64,000 nt of DNA from Actinacidiphila sp965342175 (GCF_965342175.1 NZ_CBDRBL010000004.1:80680-144679), one strand, 5' to 3'; positions 1 to 9,247 are shown, counted from the first letter of the stretch. Notes: generated from the letters alone by a model not told the origin. Numbers and translations are program-made.

Positions 1-487
1 TGCGGCGCTCGACCTCGGCCTCGTCCTGTGCCAGGTCCGGGTGGGCCTTGCGCACCAGCTCGCGGTAGAGCCGCTGCGCCTCCTTGCCCGGCCGCACACG
101 GCGCGGCGGGTTGGGGTCCTCCAGGGGCCGGACACCGTCCGAGCCGAGCAGCCCGTCGAAGAGCTCCTCCACCCCCGGCATCGGCATCACGAGGGCCCGC
201 GCCTCCCAGGCGCGCTTGATGTCCTCGCGGGCACCGCTCTTGGCCGCGACCGCCTCCGCGATCAGCGCGTCGAGCTCGTCGAGCCGGGCGTACATCGGGC
301 CGAGCTTCTGGTGGTGCAGCCGGGAGAAGTTCTCGACCTCCACCCTGAAGGTCTCCACCGCGATCTCGAACTCGATCAGGGCCCGCTCGGCGGCACTCAC
401 CGCCTGGGCCAGCCGGTCCTGAGGTTCGGATGATGCGGCGGCCGACTGCGTGTCGGGGGCCGACTCGGTGCCGGGGGAATTCGTCAC
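1..487 (-). CDS. J-domain-like hypothetical protein, cut by window edge
   Basis: Reading the minus strand from a GTG at 487 gives an open frame of 162 codons that runs off the left edge, so the C-terminus is missing. The N-terminal 20 residues are Ser/Ala/Pro-rich. Next comes a helical stretch (about residues 25-95) with features of a coiled coil. The last visible residues read LYRELVRKAHPDLAQDE, which resembles the HPD-containing loop of a DnaJ J-domain. The helix that should follow lies outside the window. I infer a J-domain-related protein of actinomycetes. No partner or pathway is evident. It starts 82 bases after the DUF2252 stop on the same strand, so the two may be cotranscribed. Confidence 0.6.
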   Translation of the reverse strand, partial: MTNSPGTESAPDTQSAAASSEPQDRLAQAVSAAERALIEFEIAVETFRVEVENFSRLHHQKLGPMYARLDELDALIAEAVAAKSGAREDIKRAWEARALVMPMPGVEELFDGLLGSDGVRPLEDPNPPRRVRPGKEAQRLYRELVRKAHPDLAQDEAEVERR

Positions 488-569
488 CCGTCCAGCCTAC
501 GAGCAGACGACGGCGCCGGTCACAGCGTACGGTCTCCCACCGGCCCCCGAAAGACCCGCGTCCGAGCCC

Positions 570-1964
570 TCACACGCCCCTCTCCGCCGCGATCCGCCCG
601 GCCCGCACCTCTGCCACCAGCTCCGCGTGGTCCGCCTCGGTCCGGTCGGCGTACGCCACCGCGAACGCCGCGAAGGCCTCGTCGAGTTGCTCGCCCTTGC
701 CGCAGTAGCCGGCGATCAGCCGCGGGTCCGCGGAGTGCGCGTGCGCCCTGGCCAGCAGCGCGCCCGTCATCCGCGCGTAGTCGTCGATCAGGCCGGCCTC
801 CAGCTCCGCGGGGTCCACGCTGCCCTTGCGGTTGCGGAACTGCCGTACCTGGTAGGGCCGTCCGTCCACCCGGGCCCAGCCGAGCAGGGAGTCGCTGACG
901 ACCTGCATGCGCTTCTGACCCAGCACCACCCGCCGCCCCTCGTGCTCCGCCACGGGCGCGTCGAAGCCGCCCTTCCCCAGGTACGGCAGCAGCGCGGAGG
1001 GCCGGGCCTCCTTCACCTGGAGCACCAGCGGCTGCCCGAGGTGGTCCAGGAGCAGAGCGACGTACGAGCGGGTGCCCACGCTGCCCGTCCCGACCACCCG
1101 GAACGCCACGTCGTGCACCGCGTACCGGGCCAGCAGCGGCCGCCGATCCTCGCCGATCGTCGCCAGGTAGCCGGACTCCGACAGGGCCCCGGCGACCGCC
1201 GCCGCCTCCCTGTCCGGCACCCGGCGCAGCACCGGCGGCGCGTCGACGAAGCGGCGGCCGCCGCCCTCGGCCTCCTCCGTCGCCCGCGCCGCGAACCGCG
1301 CCCCGGTGTTGCGGCGCGCCTTGCGTGCCACCAGGCGCAACGTGCCGGCCAGATCCCGGGCGTCGGCGTGCGCGACCAGTTCCTCGTCGGCGATGGCGTG
1401 CCAGGCGTCCAGCACCGGCATCCTCGCCAGCAGCCGCATGGTGCGCCGGTACGCGCCCACCGCGTCGAAGGCGGTGCCGCGGCAGGCGTCCTCGTCCGCC
1501 CCGGCCTCGCGCCCGGCCAGCACCAGGGAGGCGGCGAGCCGCTTGACGTCCCACTCCCAGGGGCCGTGGACGGTCTCGTCGAAATCGTTGATGTCCATCA
1601 CGAGCCGGCCCGAATGGTCGCCGTACAGACCGAAGTTGGCGGCGTGCGCGTCACCGCAGATCTGGGCGCCGATCCCGGTGACCGGGCAGGCCGCGAGGTC
1701 GGCGGCCATCAGCCCGGCGGAACCGCGCAGGAAGGCGAAGGGGCTCGCAGCCATCCTCCCCACCCGCAGCGGGACGAGTTCCGGGACGCGGCCTCGGCCG
1801 GACTCCCGCACCGCCTCCACCGCGCCCGGCCGGTCGGGACCGGGGGCGAACGCCGCGTGCGCCTCGCGCGGCACCGTCTCCCGCAGCGCCCTGCCCTCCT
1901 GTCTGGGCGCGCCGTCGTGCGGCCACCTGCGGAACCCCGCGATGTGCGGGAGCCTGTGCGCCAT
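570..1964 (-). CDS. DUF2252 family protein
   Basis: This 464-residue protein matches the DUF2252 family. The fold is distantly kinase-like, with motifs QICGDAHAANFG near residue 100 and DINDFDETVHGPWEWD near 120. These resemble the catalytic-loop and metal-binding motifs of aminoglycoside phosphotransferase-type folds, but no activity has been assigned to the family as far as I know. The ATG at 1964 is preceded by a strong ribosome-binding site (GGGGAGGAGGG). It is divergent from the SpoIIE-type gene, with a shared upstream region of about 170 bases. The family assignment is firm and the function unknown. Confidence 0.8.
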   Translation of the reverse strand: MAHRLPHIAGFRRWPHDGAPRQEGRALRETVPREAHAAFAPGPDRPGAVEAVRESGRGRVPELVPLRVGRMAASPFAFLRGSAGLMAADLAACPVTGIGAQICGDAHAANFGLYGDHSGRLVMDINDFDETVHGPWEWDVKRLAASLVLAGREAGADEDACRGTAFDAVGAYRRTMRLLARMPVLDAWHAIADEELVAHADARDLAGTLRLVARKARRNTGARFAARATEEAEGGGRRFVDAPPVLRRVPDREAAAVAGALSESGYLATIGEDRRPLLARYAVHDVAFRVVGTGSVGTRSYVALLLDHLGQPLVLQVKEARPSALLPYLGKGGFDAPVAEHEGRRVVLGQKRMQVVSDSLLGWARVDGRPYQVRQFRNRKGSVDPAELEAGLIDDYARMTGALLARAHAHSADPRLIAGYCGKGEQLDEAFAAFAVAYADRTEADHAELVAEVRAGRIAAERGV

Positions 1965-2140
1965 GTGCCCTCCTCCCCATGGGCCATGCCCGGTTGGTCA
2001 CTCGTGGGGGCAATCTCGCCATTTACCGGACCGCGTCCGATGTTTCATGCTTGCCTGGACGGTGACGATCCAACCCTGATGCTCCTTCAGTTCTTCCGCG
2101 TCAACCACAGCCGAACCTCAGGTGCCCGACGTTGGACGAG

Positions 2141-4618
2141 ATGACCAGGATTCCCACGACCACGGCCCCGTACGCGGCCACCGGCGTCTCCGCGCTCGTG
2201 CGCCTCGCCGTGCTCTGCGTCGGCCCCGACGGCGACGTCTCGTACTGGAACCGCGGTGCCGAGGAGCTCTTCGGCCACCGCTGGGAGGGCGTGTTCGGCC
2301 GCCCCGCGGCCGGACTGCTGCCGCACACCGCGGGCCGGCGCCCCGGCGAGCGGGACGCCCTGGAGGTGCTGGCCGGCCTCACCCGGTCCGCCTGGGCCGG
2401 CGCGCTGCCCACGGCGGACCGCGACGGCGGTCTCAAGGACGTCCTGTGGTGGGCCTACCGCATCACGGAGCCGGCCGGCCCGAGCCTGCTGGTGATCGCC
2501 GCCGACGCCCGTCCGCTGCGCGACAACGGGCCGCGGCTCGCGCTCGGCGACCGCCTGCTGCCCTACTCCGCCGACGGCACCACCGCCCGCGGCGCCGTCA
2601 GCGTCGCCCCGCGCCTCGCCCCGGCCGCCGACCCCGCGCACGCCGGGCACCTGGGGGCCCGGCTGGGCTCGGTGCTGCCCCGGGTCAGCCCGGGGCGGCT
2701 GGACCGGATCGTCCGCCAGATCGTGTCGCTGGGCTACCCGGCGGTGGAGATCGACGGCTCCTTACTGCTCCCCGTGCTCCCCGAGGAGTACGGCACGACC
2801 GTGGGCCCGCCTCCCGCACGCCCCGCCGCCGGCCGCTCCGCCCGGGCCGGCCGGCCTCCCCGGACCGCCCCGCACCCGGAGCTGCTGCCCGGTCCGCGCG
2901 CCGACACCACGGCGCCGGAGCCCGCACCCGCCGCCGCTTCCGGTCCCTCGCTCGCCCCGGGCAACCTGCTGGACGAGCAACTGGCCCTGCTGCGGGAGAC
3001 CGGGGCCAAGGTGGGCACCACCCTCGACCTGGGGGCGACCGCCCGCGAGCTGTGCGCCGTCACCGTGCCGCGCTTCGCCGACTTCGCCGCCGTCCTCGTC
3101 GTCGACCAGCTGTTCTCCGACGCCGAGCCGCCGAAGGAGGACCTGTACGGGGACACGGTCGTCGCCCGCCGGGTCGCCGTGGCCCACACCGACACCACCC
3201 CCGGCCCGTGGGCGGCCGCCCTGCCGGAGGGCGAGCTGATCCCGCTGCCCGCCGACTCCACCCCGCGGCTGGGCGAGCCGCTGCTCGTACCGGTGATCGA
3301 CGCCGCGCTCGCCCACGACGTCGCGCTCGACCTGGGCGTGCCGGGGCTCGGACCGCTGCTCCCCGAGCGCTCGCTGATCGTCGTGCCGCTCACCGCGCGC
3401 GGCACGGTGCTGGGCCGGATGTGCTTCCTGCGCCACCCCGGCCGCCGTCCCTTCGACGCCAAGGACGCCGCGACCGCCGCCGAGGTCGCCGCCCGGGGTG
3501 CCGTGCACCTGGACAACGCCCGGCTGCACCGGCTGGAGTCGCGCGCCGCGGCGACCCTGCAGCGCAGCATGATGCCGACCAGCCCGCCCCGCATCCCCGG
3601 TGTGCGGATCGCCCACCACTACATGCCCGGTGACCGCCAGGCCCAGGTCGGCGGCGACTGGTTCGACGCCATCCAGCTGCCCGGCGGGCGCGTGGCGCTG
3701 ATCGTCGGCGACGTCATGGGCCACGGCCTGCTGTCGGCGGCCGTGATGGGCCAGTTCCGGACGTCCGTGATCACGATGGCCGCCCTGGACCTGCCGCCCG
3801 CGCAGCTGCTGCGGCACCTGGACAACCTCGCCCACCGCCTCGGCGCCGAGCACCTGGCGACGTGCGTGTACGCGGTCTACGACCCGATCCACCGCACCCT
3901 GACCCTCGCCAACGCCGGCCACATCCCTCCCGTGCTGGCCCGCCACGACGGCCGCAGCGAGCTGCTGCAGATCCCCGAGGGCGCCCCGATCGGGGTCGGC
4001 GGCGTCCCCTTCGAGACGGTCGAGGTCCCCGTGCCGGACGGCAGCTGGCTGGTGCTGTGCACCGACGGCCTGGTGGAGGTGCGCGGCCAGGGGATAGACG
4101 CCGGTCTGGCGGCGCTGTGCTCCAACGTCATCGAGCCGCAGCAGACCCCCGAGGACGTGTGCGAACAGATCCTCAACCGTGTCCACTCCGACGACCGCCG
4201 CGATGACGTGGCGCTGCTGGTCGCCAACTTCCAGGGCATCCCGCCCGAGGACGTCGTGGAGTGGCGGCTGGCGATGGACGGCTCCGAGGTCCGGCGGGCG
4301 CGGGCGCTCACCCGCGAGCAGCTGGCGCTGTGGGGCCTCCAGGCGCTCAGCGACCTGGCCGAGCTGCTGGTCAGCGAGCTGGTGACGAACGCGCTGCGGG
4401 TCGCCTCGCACGAGGTGTCGCTGCGGCTGATGCGCGTCGGCAAGCTGCTGGTCGAGGTCAGCGACGACGACCACAACCTGCCTCAGCTGCGCCGCGCGGA
4501 CGCCGATGACGAGAAGGGCCGGGGCCTGGCCCTGGTCAGCAACCTCTCCCGGCGCTGGGGCACCAGCCGCAAGGCGGTCGGCAAGGTCGTCTGGTTCGAG
4601 CTGCCGCTGCCCGTCTGA
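2141..4618 (+). CDS. PAS-GAF-SpoIIE phosphatase with C-terminal HATPase domain
   Basis: About 825 residues with four recognisable regions. There is an N-terminal PAS-like sensor (about 20-125), a Pro/Ala-rich linker, and a GAF-like domain (about 300-460). A PP2C-type SpoIIE phosphatase follows (about 495-700) with motifs VGGDWFDA, GDVMGHG, CTDGLVE and RRDDVALLV. A GHKL ATPase of the anti-sigma type (about 710-820) has N-box ELVTNAL and GRGLALVSNLSRRWGT. Such proteins control partner-switching cascades by dephosphorylating anti-anti-sigma factors (phosphatase) and phosphorylating them or binding sigma (HATPase). No STAS or sigma partner is adjacent, so the target is unknown. An in-frame TTG at 2132 has better-spaced AGGTG upstream and could be the true start. 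No signal peptide or membrane segment is visible, so it is probably cytoplasmic. Confidence 0.85.
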   Translation: MTRIPTTTAPYAATGVSALVRLAVLCVGPDGDVSYWNRGAEELFGHRWEGVFGRPAAGLLPHTAGRRPGERDALEVLAGLTRSAWAGALPTADRDGGLKDVLWWAYRITEPAGPSLLVIAADARPLRDNGPRLALGDRLLPYSADGTTARGAVSVAPRLAPAADPAHAGHLGARLGSVLPRVSPGRLDRIVRQIVSLGYPAVEIDGSLLLPVLPEEYGTTVGPPPARPAAGRSARAGRPPRTAPHPELLPGPRADTTAPEPAPAAASGPSLAPGNLLDEQLALLRETGAKVGTTLDLGATARELCAVTVPRFADFAAVLVVDQLFSDAEPPKEDLYGDTVVARRVAVAHTDTTPGPWAAALPEGELIPLPADSTPRLGEPLLVPVIDAALAHDVALDLGVPGLGPLLPERSLIVVPLTARGTVLGRMCFLRHPGRRPFDAKDAATAAEVAARGAVHLDNARLHRLESRAAATLQRSMMPTSPPRIPGVRIAHHYMPGDRQAQVGGDWFDAIQLPGGRVALIVGDVMGHGLLSAAVMGQFRTSVITMAALDLPPAQLLRHLDNLAHRLGAEHLATCVYAVYDPIHRTLTLANAGHIPPVLARHDGRSELLQIPEGAPIGVGGVPFETVEVPVPDGSWLVLCTDGLVEVRGQGIDAGLAALCSNVIEPQQTPEDVCEQILNRVHSDDRRDDVALLVANFQGIPPEDVVEWRLAMDGSEVRRARALTREQLALWGLQALSDLAELLVSELVTNALRVASHEVSLRLMRVGKLLVEVSDDDHNLPQLRRADADDEKGRGLALVSNLSRRWGTSRKAVGKVVWFELPLPV

Positions 4619-4619
4619 C

Positions 4620-4984
4620 CTCGCCCGGAGACGGTCCCCGCCGGTTTCTTGCCGGTAGTGCGGCCTCGAACCGCACCTTCGCGAAGCAGCCGGTGTGGGT
4701 AGGTGCCGGCGACTGCTCCGGAACGCGAGTCAGCGGGGAGCCTGACGGCTCGTGACAGCGGGGCAGGAGTGCCCCTCGACCTCGCCGGCGTCGGACGCCA
4801 GTGCGGTTCGAGGCGCCGACATGGCCCGGATGCCGTCACCACATCTCCCAGAGCGTCGCGACCGGCTTGTGAGCGGAGGCCAGTCGTGACGGTGAATCCG
4901 GCGTCCGAGCCGCTTCGTCGACGTTGTGATAGTGCACGGCAAGCGGCCCCGGATCTCGTGCTCTCTACATGTAGCCTGCGGCTT
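4620..4984 (+). other. Intergenic region, no gene recognised
   Basis: 365 bases between the SpoIIE-type gene and the GNAT gene. Open frames exist on both strands, but none shows a recognisable protein, a convincing ribosome-binding site and normal codon use together. Composition is less strongly G/C at every third base than in flanking genes. The GNAT promoter must lie here. The sequence just before the ATG at 4985 has no Shine-Dalgarno motif but has TAGCCT seven bases upstream, which would fit a leaderless message. That reading is weak. Confidence 0.4.
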
Positions 4985-5767
4985 ATGGCACATTTGATCG
5001 ACTCCGCTGCTACTGACGCCGCGGTGAACGGGTTCTACCAGGCGACGACCCAGCTCGTGGATCTCGTCCCCGGTATGTACCACCGGCAGAGCGCCACCGG
5101 CACGAGGCTGGTGTTCACAGGTCTGCCCATGCCCAGCCTCAACGTGGTCTCCGTAGGAACGGAACCGGATCTGGAGGAGGTGGATGCCTTCGCCAAGGAG
5201 CTTTCCACAAAGGATGTCCCGTGGAGCATCCAGCTGCGCGGAGATGCCGATCCCGCACTACTCGAGCTGGCTGCCCGCTACGGCAGGACTTCATCCAGCA
5301 CGATCCCCCTGCTCGTGTGGGACGCGGACCTGCTGCCGTCGCTTCCCACGTCCCTCCCACACGGCGCTACGGTGCGTGAGGTCCCGGGAAACGAGTACGA
5401 GGTCTACGCCTCCGCTCTTGCGAGCGGGTTCGACATGCCGAAGGAAATAGCGGATATCTTCGCCCTGCCTGCTCTGCTGGACGCCCCCGACATGACGGCG
5501 TTCATACTGGAGCTCAACGGCGAGGCCGTCGCCACCGGCTTCAACGTCGTGGCTGGTGACCAGGTGGGGCTGTACAACGGTTCGGTCCCGCCGCCGCATC
5601 GGCGCAACGGCTACTACCGCGCTCTCGTCGCCGCGAGACTGAGGCACGCGGTGGCCTCCGGAGCCCGCCATGCCTTCACCCAGAACACTCCGATGTCGCG
5701 ACCGCTCTACGAATCGCTCGGGTTCCGTCATGCTGAGACGTGGACCTACCTCACCGGCGCCGCCTGA
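4985..5767 (+). CDS. GNAT family N-acetyltransferase
   Basis: A 260-residue protein whose C-terminal half (about 120-255) has the GNAT layout. A strand/loop VGLYNGSVPPPHRRNGYYRA corresponds to the acetyl-CoA-binding motif A (Q/R-x-x-G-x-G/A, here RRNGYY). It is followed by a helix and a C-terminal LYESLGFRHAETW signature. The N-terminal half is a poorly conserved second domain, as in many two-domain GNATs of actinomycetes. The substrate cannot be predicted. I chose ATG 4985 because the family-like sequence begins there and the in-frame upstream extension is not protein-like. No ribosome-binding site precedes it. Codon use is slightly less GC-biased than in neighbours, which may hint at later acquisition. 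Confidence 0.75.
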   Translation: MAHLIDSAATDAAVNGFYQATTQLVDLVPGMYHRQSATGTRLVFTGLPMPSLNVVSVGTEPDLEEVDAFAKELSTKDVPWSIQLRGDADPALLELAARYGRTSSSTIPLLVWDADLLPSLPTSLPHGATVREVPGNEYEVYASALASGFDMPKEIADIFALPALLDAPDMTAFILELNGEAVATGFNVVAGDQVGLYNGSVPPPHRRNGYYRALVAARLRHAVASGARHAFTQNTPMSRPLYESLGFRHAETWTYLTGAA

Positions 5768-5829
5768 TCGAGGCCCGCGGTGCGCATCGCCGGCCCGCCC
5801 CCGCGAGCCACCCCGCCCGGAAGCACAAA

Positions 5830-5859
5830 GGGGCCGCGTGGCGTGCGCCACGCGGCCCC
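5830..5859. terminator. Bidirectional hairpin terminator
   Basis: A perfect 14-bp stem (5830-5843 pairing with 5846-5859) sits between the convergent GNAT and terD genes. There is no long T-run, as is usual for Streptomyces terminators. Confidence 0.75.
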
Positions 5860-5897
5860 CGCGTCGTATCCGCCCGTACACCGGGCGTACGGCTACC

Positions 5898-6473
5898 TCA
5901 CAGGTTGACGCCGAAGTCCTGCGCGATGCCGCGCAGGCCCGAGGCGTAGCCCTGGCCGACGGCGCGGAACTTCCACTCGGCGCCGTTGCGGTACAGCTCG
6001 CCGAAGACCATCGCCGTCTCCGTCGAGGCGTCCTCGGACAGGTCGTAGCGGGCGAGCTCGTTGTTGTCGGCCTGGTTCATCACGCGGATGAAGGCGTTGC
6101 GCACCTGGCCGAACGACTGCTGGCGGCTCTCGGCGTCGTAGATCGACACCGGGAAGACGATCTTCTCGACCTCGGGCGGCACGGTGGCCAGGTTCACCTT
6201 GACCTGCTCGTCGTCCCCCTCGCCCTCGCCGGTGAGGTTGTCGCCGGTGTGCTCCACCGCCCCCTCCGGGCTCTTCAGGTTGTTGAAGAACACGAAGTGC
6301 TTGTCCGAGACGACCTTGTTGTCGGCGTTGACCAGCAGCGCGCTCGCGTCGAGGTCGAAGTCGGTGCCGGTGGTCGTACGGACGTCCCAGCCCAGACCGA
6401 CGGTGACCGCGGTCAGTCCCGGGGCCTCCTTCGTCAGCGAGACATTGCCGCCCTTGGAGAGGCTGACACCCAT
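5898..6473 (-). CDS. TerD family tellurium-resistance/stress protein
   Basis: A 191-residue TerD-domain protein beginning MGVSLSKGGNVSLTKEAPGL, the canonical TerD/CABP N-terminus. The acidic DFDLDASALL and the NLTGEGEGDDEQ motif match the Ca2+-binding residues of the family. Length is typical. TerD-like proteins are cytoplasmic, abundant, calcium-binding and linked to tellurite and general stress tolerance; their biochemical role is unsettled. The ATG at 6473 follows AGGGAG at good spacing. In-frame codons further upstream are open but not protein-like. It is a single gene, not a full ter operon, which is common in Streptomyces where several terD paralogues occur. Confidence 0.9.
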   Translation of the reverse strand: MGVSLSKGGNVSLTKEAPGLTAVTVGLGWDVRTTTGTDFDLDASALLVNADNKVVSDKHFVFFNNLKSPEGAVEHTGDNLTGEGEGDDEQVKVNLATVPPEVEKIVFPVSIYDAESRQQSFGQVRNAFIRVMNQADNNELARYDLSEDASTETAMVFGELYRNGAEWKFRAVGQGYASGLRGIAQDFGVNL

Positions 6474-6632
6474 GGGATCTCCCTGCTCATTCCGGCGCGG
6501 GCCGCGCCCCTTGACGATTCCTTTGCCCAATCGTCCAACGCCTGCCCCGGCCCGCGGGTTCCCGGCGCCGCGTCCGTTCACCTGAGTGCCGTACAGGACC
6601 GCACGGCGGCCGCGGGGCGGTAGAAAGGACCC

Positions 6633-7154
6633 ATGGCCACCGGCTCGCGCGCTCCTTCCGACAGTTCCTGCGGCACCGACGACCCCGTGAGCACCGCCGA
6701 GGAGATGGTGGCCGCCCTGCTGACCGCGTCCCGGCTCCTCGTCGCGGTCTCCGCCCGCTCGCTGGCGGCGGTGGAGGAGGCACTGACCCTTCCCCAACTG
6801 CGCATGCTGGTCGCCCTCGAGGCCCACGGGCCGCTGAACCTCTCGCAGCTCGCCGCGGAACTCGGCGTCCAGCCCTCCACCGCGCTGCGCATGCTGGACC
6901 GCCTCGTGACGATCGGCATGGTCGCGCGCGACGCCTCCCCCAGCGACCGCCGCACAACGGTCATCTCGCTGACGGCGGCCGGGCGGCGCACCGTGAACGA
7001 CGTCATGGAGCGCCGCCGGTCCGAGATCGCCCGCATCGTCGCCGCCATGCCCGCGGGGCAGCGCCGCCACCTCATCCAGGCACTCCAGGCCTTCGCCGAG
7101 GCCGGCGGCGAACCCCCGGTGGGCGGCTACGACGCCCGGCACGTCGGCTGGTGA
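6633..7154 (+). CDS. MarR family transcriptional regulator
   Basis: 173 residues with a MarR winged helix. The DNA-binding region is LNLSQLAAELGVQPSTALRM (about residues 70-90), followed by the wing DASPSDRRTTVISLTAAG with the conserved D-x-R-x-x-x-hydrophobic pattern. Flanking helices would form the dimer interface. GAAAGGA precedes the ATG at good distance. It is divergent from terD with 159 bases between starts, so autoregulation and control of terD are plausible. That is inference from position only; the ligand is unknown. Confidence 0.88.
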   Translation: MATGSRAPSDSSCGTDDPVSTAEEMVAALLTASRLLVAVSARSLAAVEEALTLPQLRMLVALEAHGPLNLSQLAAELGVQPSTALRMLDRLVTIGMVARDASPSDRRTTVISLTAAGRRTVNDVMERRRSEIARIVAAMPAGQRRHLIQALQAFAEAGGEPPVGGYDARHVGW

Positions 7155-7562
7155 CACCGCCTCCGATGCGCGGGCGCGGGGGAACGGGGCGCCGCAACAG
7201 GGTCGGGGCGAGGCCGGGCGGGGCCGTTCCCGCCCTCCCACGGGTGAGTGGGCCACATCTGCCCCTGCCGTCCACGCACTCGTCCGGGTGACTGCGGCTC
7301 GGCGCCGCCGGCGGTCCGTTCGCTCCCGCCGCGGGTGACCGCGGCTCAGCCGCAAGGCCGGGGGATCGCCAGAGCCTGGTGTGAGGCCGCAGACGGTCCG
7401 AAGGCGGCGGTACCGGACCCCCGGAGACATCGCTACGCTCTCCGCCCCCGGGGCCGACGCATCGATGCTGCCCTCATGCACGCACCTGACCTGCTGCTAT
7501 GTCGCCATGCACGCGATGTGGAAGGCCCCATTTTCCGCACGACGACGGGGAGAGAAACCTCT
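7155..7562 (+). other. Intergenic region, no gene recognised
   Basis: 408 bases between the MarR gene and the HTH/peptidoglycan-binding gene. An open frame runs through it into the downstream gene, but its translation is not protein-like. The best start for that gene is ATG 7563 with GGGGAGAG upstream. No RNA gene or clear terminator hairpin was seen. The promoter of the downstream gene presumably lies in the last 150 bases. Confidence 0.4.
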
Positions 7563-8627
7563 ATGGCGCAGGAGCGGTGCGACCAGAACCAGCAGAACGC
7601 GGGTGTGCGGCTGGCCAGGCTGCTGCGCCGCTGGTGGGAGGAGGCGGGGAGCCCGAACGGCGGCACCCGGCCGACGCAGCAGGCACTGGCCGCACGGCTG
7701 GGGGTCGACCAGACGACGCTCTCGCGCTACCTGAACCCCAAACACCTGTCGACCGCTCCCTTGCGGGTGGTGGAGGCCCTGCACGCCCAGTTGAGCGCCC
7801 CGGCGGCGGAACTCGAACAGGCTCGGACGCTGTGCCGGACCGCGCTGCGGGAGAACGCCCGCCCACGGGGCGCTGACAACGGCGAGGAGCACACCGCACC
7901 GACCGACGACGCGGGCGGATCGGACGCGGCCCCCGGAGTCGACGACCTCGTCCCGGGGACGCACGAGGCCGCCGGGCGGGGCGCCGTCGGCCTGCGCCGT
8001 GCCCGGTGGTTGCGGCCGGTCCTGGTCGCAGCGGCCGTGGTCGTGACGTTCAGCGCCGGAGCGGTCTTCCACGAACGGCTCTCGGGCCGGGGCACCGCGG
8101 CCACGGCCGACGGGGCGGCCGCGGCCGGCTCCGTGAACAAGGCCCGGTACCGGTGGCCCCTGCTGTACCTGCGCGAGGGCGATCAGTTCACCCGAGCCCG
8201 CGCGCTGCAGTACCTGCTGAACGCGCACGGCTACGAAGTGCGCCCGGACGGCTTCTTCAGGGAGGACACCCGCGACGCCGTCATGGACTTCCAGAGACGC
8301 GAGGAACTGCCGGCCGACGGCAAGGTCGGCGATCTCACCTGGCCGGCACTGGTCAAAGGGCAGGTCGGCCCCGGTTCCGACGCCTCCGCGGTGCGGGCCG
8401 CGCAGGAACTCCTGAACAACGTGGGGCAGGGCGGCACCCCCGTGACGGGGCGGTTCACCGCGGCGACCGCCGCGGACGTGAGCTACTTCCAGCGCACGCA
8501 CGGCTTGCCGGGCACCGGTCGGGTCGACGAGAGCACCTGGCTGGTGCTGCTGGTGAAGCAGCGCCGACCCGTCGACACACCCGCGTACCAGCAGATCCCG
8601 AGCCCGCCGCCCCCGGCTTCCGGGTGA
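7563..8627 (+). CDS. Membrane-spanning HTH protein with peptidoglycan-binding domains
   Basis: 354 residues. The N-terminus (about 10-60) is an XRE-like helix-turn-helix, with the recognition region TQQALAARLGVDQTTLSRYL. A disordered acidic linker follows. One membrane segment lies at about 152-170 (PVLVAAAVVVTFSAGAVF). The outside part holds two PG_binding_1-like repeats: about 205-262, with LQYLLNAHGYEVRPDGFF and VMDFQRREELPADGKVG, and about 275-332, with AAQELLNN and YFQRTHGLPGTGRVDESTW. This architecture would place a DNA-binding domain in the cytoplasm and a wall-binding domain outside. I infer a one-component sensor of cell-wall state, but no target is shown. It has no catalytic domain. 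The upstream in-frame extension to 7248 was rejected. Confidence 0.8.
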   Translation: MAQERCDQNQQNAGVRLARLLRRWWEEAGSPNGGTRPTQQALAARLGVDQTTLSRYLNPKHLSTAPLRVVEALHAQLSAPAAELEQARTLCRTALRENARPRGADNGEEHTAPTDDAGGSDAAPGVDDLVPGTHEAAGRGAVGLRRARWLRPVLVAAAVVVTFSAGAVFHERLSGRGTAATADGAAAAGSVNKARYRWPLLYLREGDQFTRARALQYLLNAHGYEVRPDGFFREDTRDAVMDFQRREELPADGKVGDLTWPALVKGQVGPGSDASAVRAAQELLNNVGQGGTPVTGRFTAATAADVSYFQRTHGLPGTGRVDESTWLVLLVKQRRPVDTPAYQQIPSPPPPASG

Positions 8628-8896
8628 CCAGCACAGCCTTCCCGCTCCCCGCATGGCGTCCCGCTGGCGCGCCTCCTCTGCGCGCCGGCACATAACAGCA
8701 GCTCAGAGGCCCGGCATACAGGGTGCATCGATGTGCCTCGGCAAGCGACCGGAATCGCGTCCGCCCACCCTGTCGTGGCGGCGATGCTGGTTCCGCGGCC
8801 GGCACTCCCGGACGTCTCCGCCCCGGCGCCGGGGCGGAGACGTCCCCGTCTCCTCCGGTCCGCTTCCTGTCAGCACGCTGCCCGAAGGGGGCACTC

Positions 8897-9247
8897 ATGT
8901 CCGCTATCCACAAGATCATCACGTCCGTCGCCTCGGCCGCCGTCCTCGCCAGTGGCCTGGCCGTCGCCACCGCCGGCCCGGCGAGCGCGGCCACCTGCCC
9001 GTCCGAAGCGGCTCCGTTGATCGACGGCGCCACGGCCGAGTGGAAGCTGCGCTGCTCCGGCAACAACGTCACGGTGCAGGGCTGGCTCCAGGACACGCGT
9101 ACGGACGGCAAGTGCGCCGTGGTCCGCATCAACGCCGGCAACGGCGACTACAAGACAAAGTCCGCATGCTCCTCCGGGGTCCGCGAGCAGTTCTCCTTCA
9201 CCTTCGCCGGCACCCGGTCCGCCCAGGTCCGCCTGGCCGTCGCCTGA
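8897..9247 (+). CDS. Small secreted protein, function unknown
   Basis: 116 residues. A Sec signal peptide is clear: MSAIHKII, a hydrophobic core rich in Ala/Val, and an AxA cleavage site near residue 32 (PASAAT). The mature part of about 84 residues has four Cys (in TCPSE, LRCSGN, GKCAV and SACSS), which could form two disulfides in a small beta-rich domain. The strong ribosome-binding region GAAGGGGG precedes the ATG. It lies 160 bases before the secreted L,D-transpeptidase-like gene and is separated from it by a strong hairpin, so it is probably a single-gene transcript. I do not recognise the family. Confidence 0.75.
   Translation: MSAIHKIITSVASAAVLASGLAVATAGPASAATCPSEAAPLIDGATAEWKLRCSGNNVTVQGWLQDTRTDGKCAVVRINAGNGDYKTKSACSSGVREQFSFTFAGTRSAQVRLAVA

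Noticed and set aside
4483..4842. Minus-strand open frame over the end of the SpoIIE-type gene and the following gap
   Set aside because: Arg/Thr/Pro-rich translation without a family, overlapping a real gene, with no convincing start.
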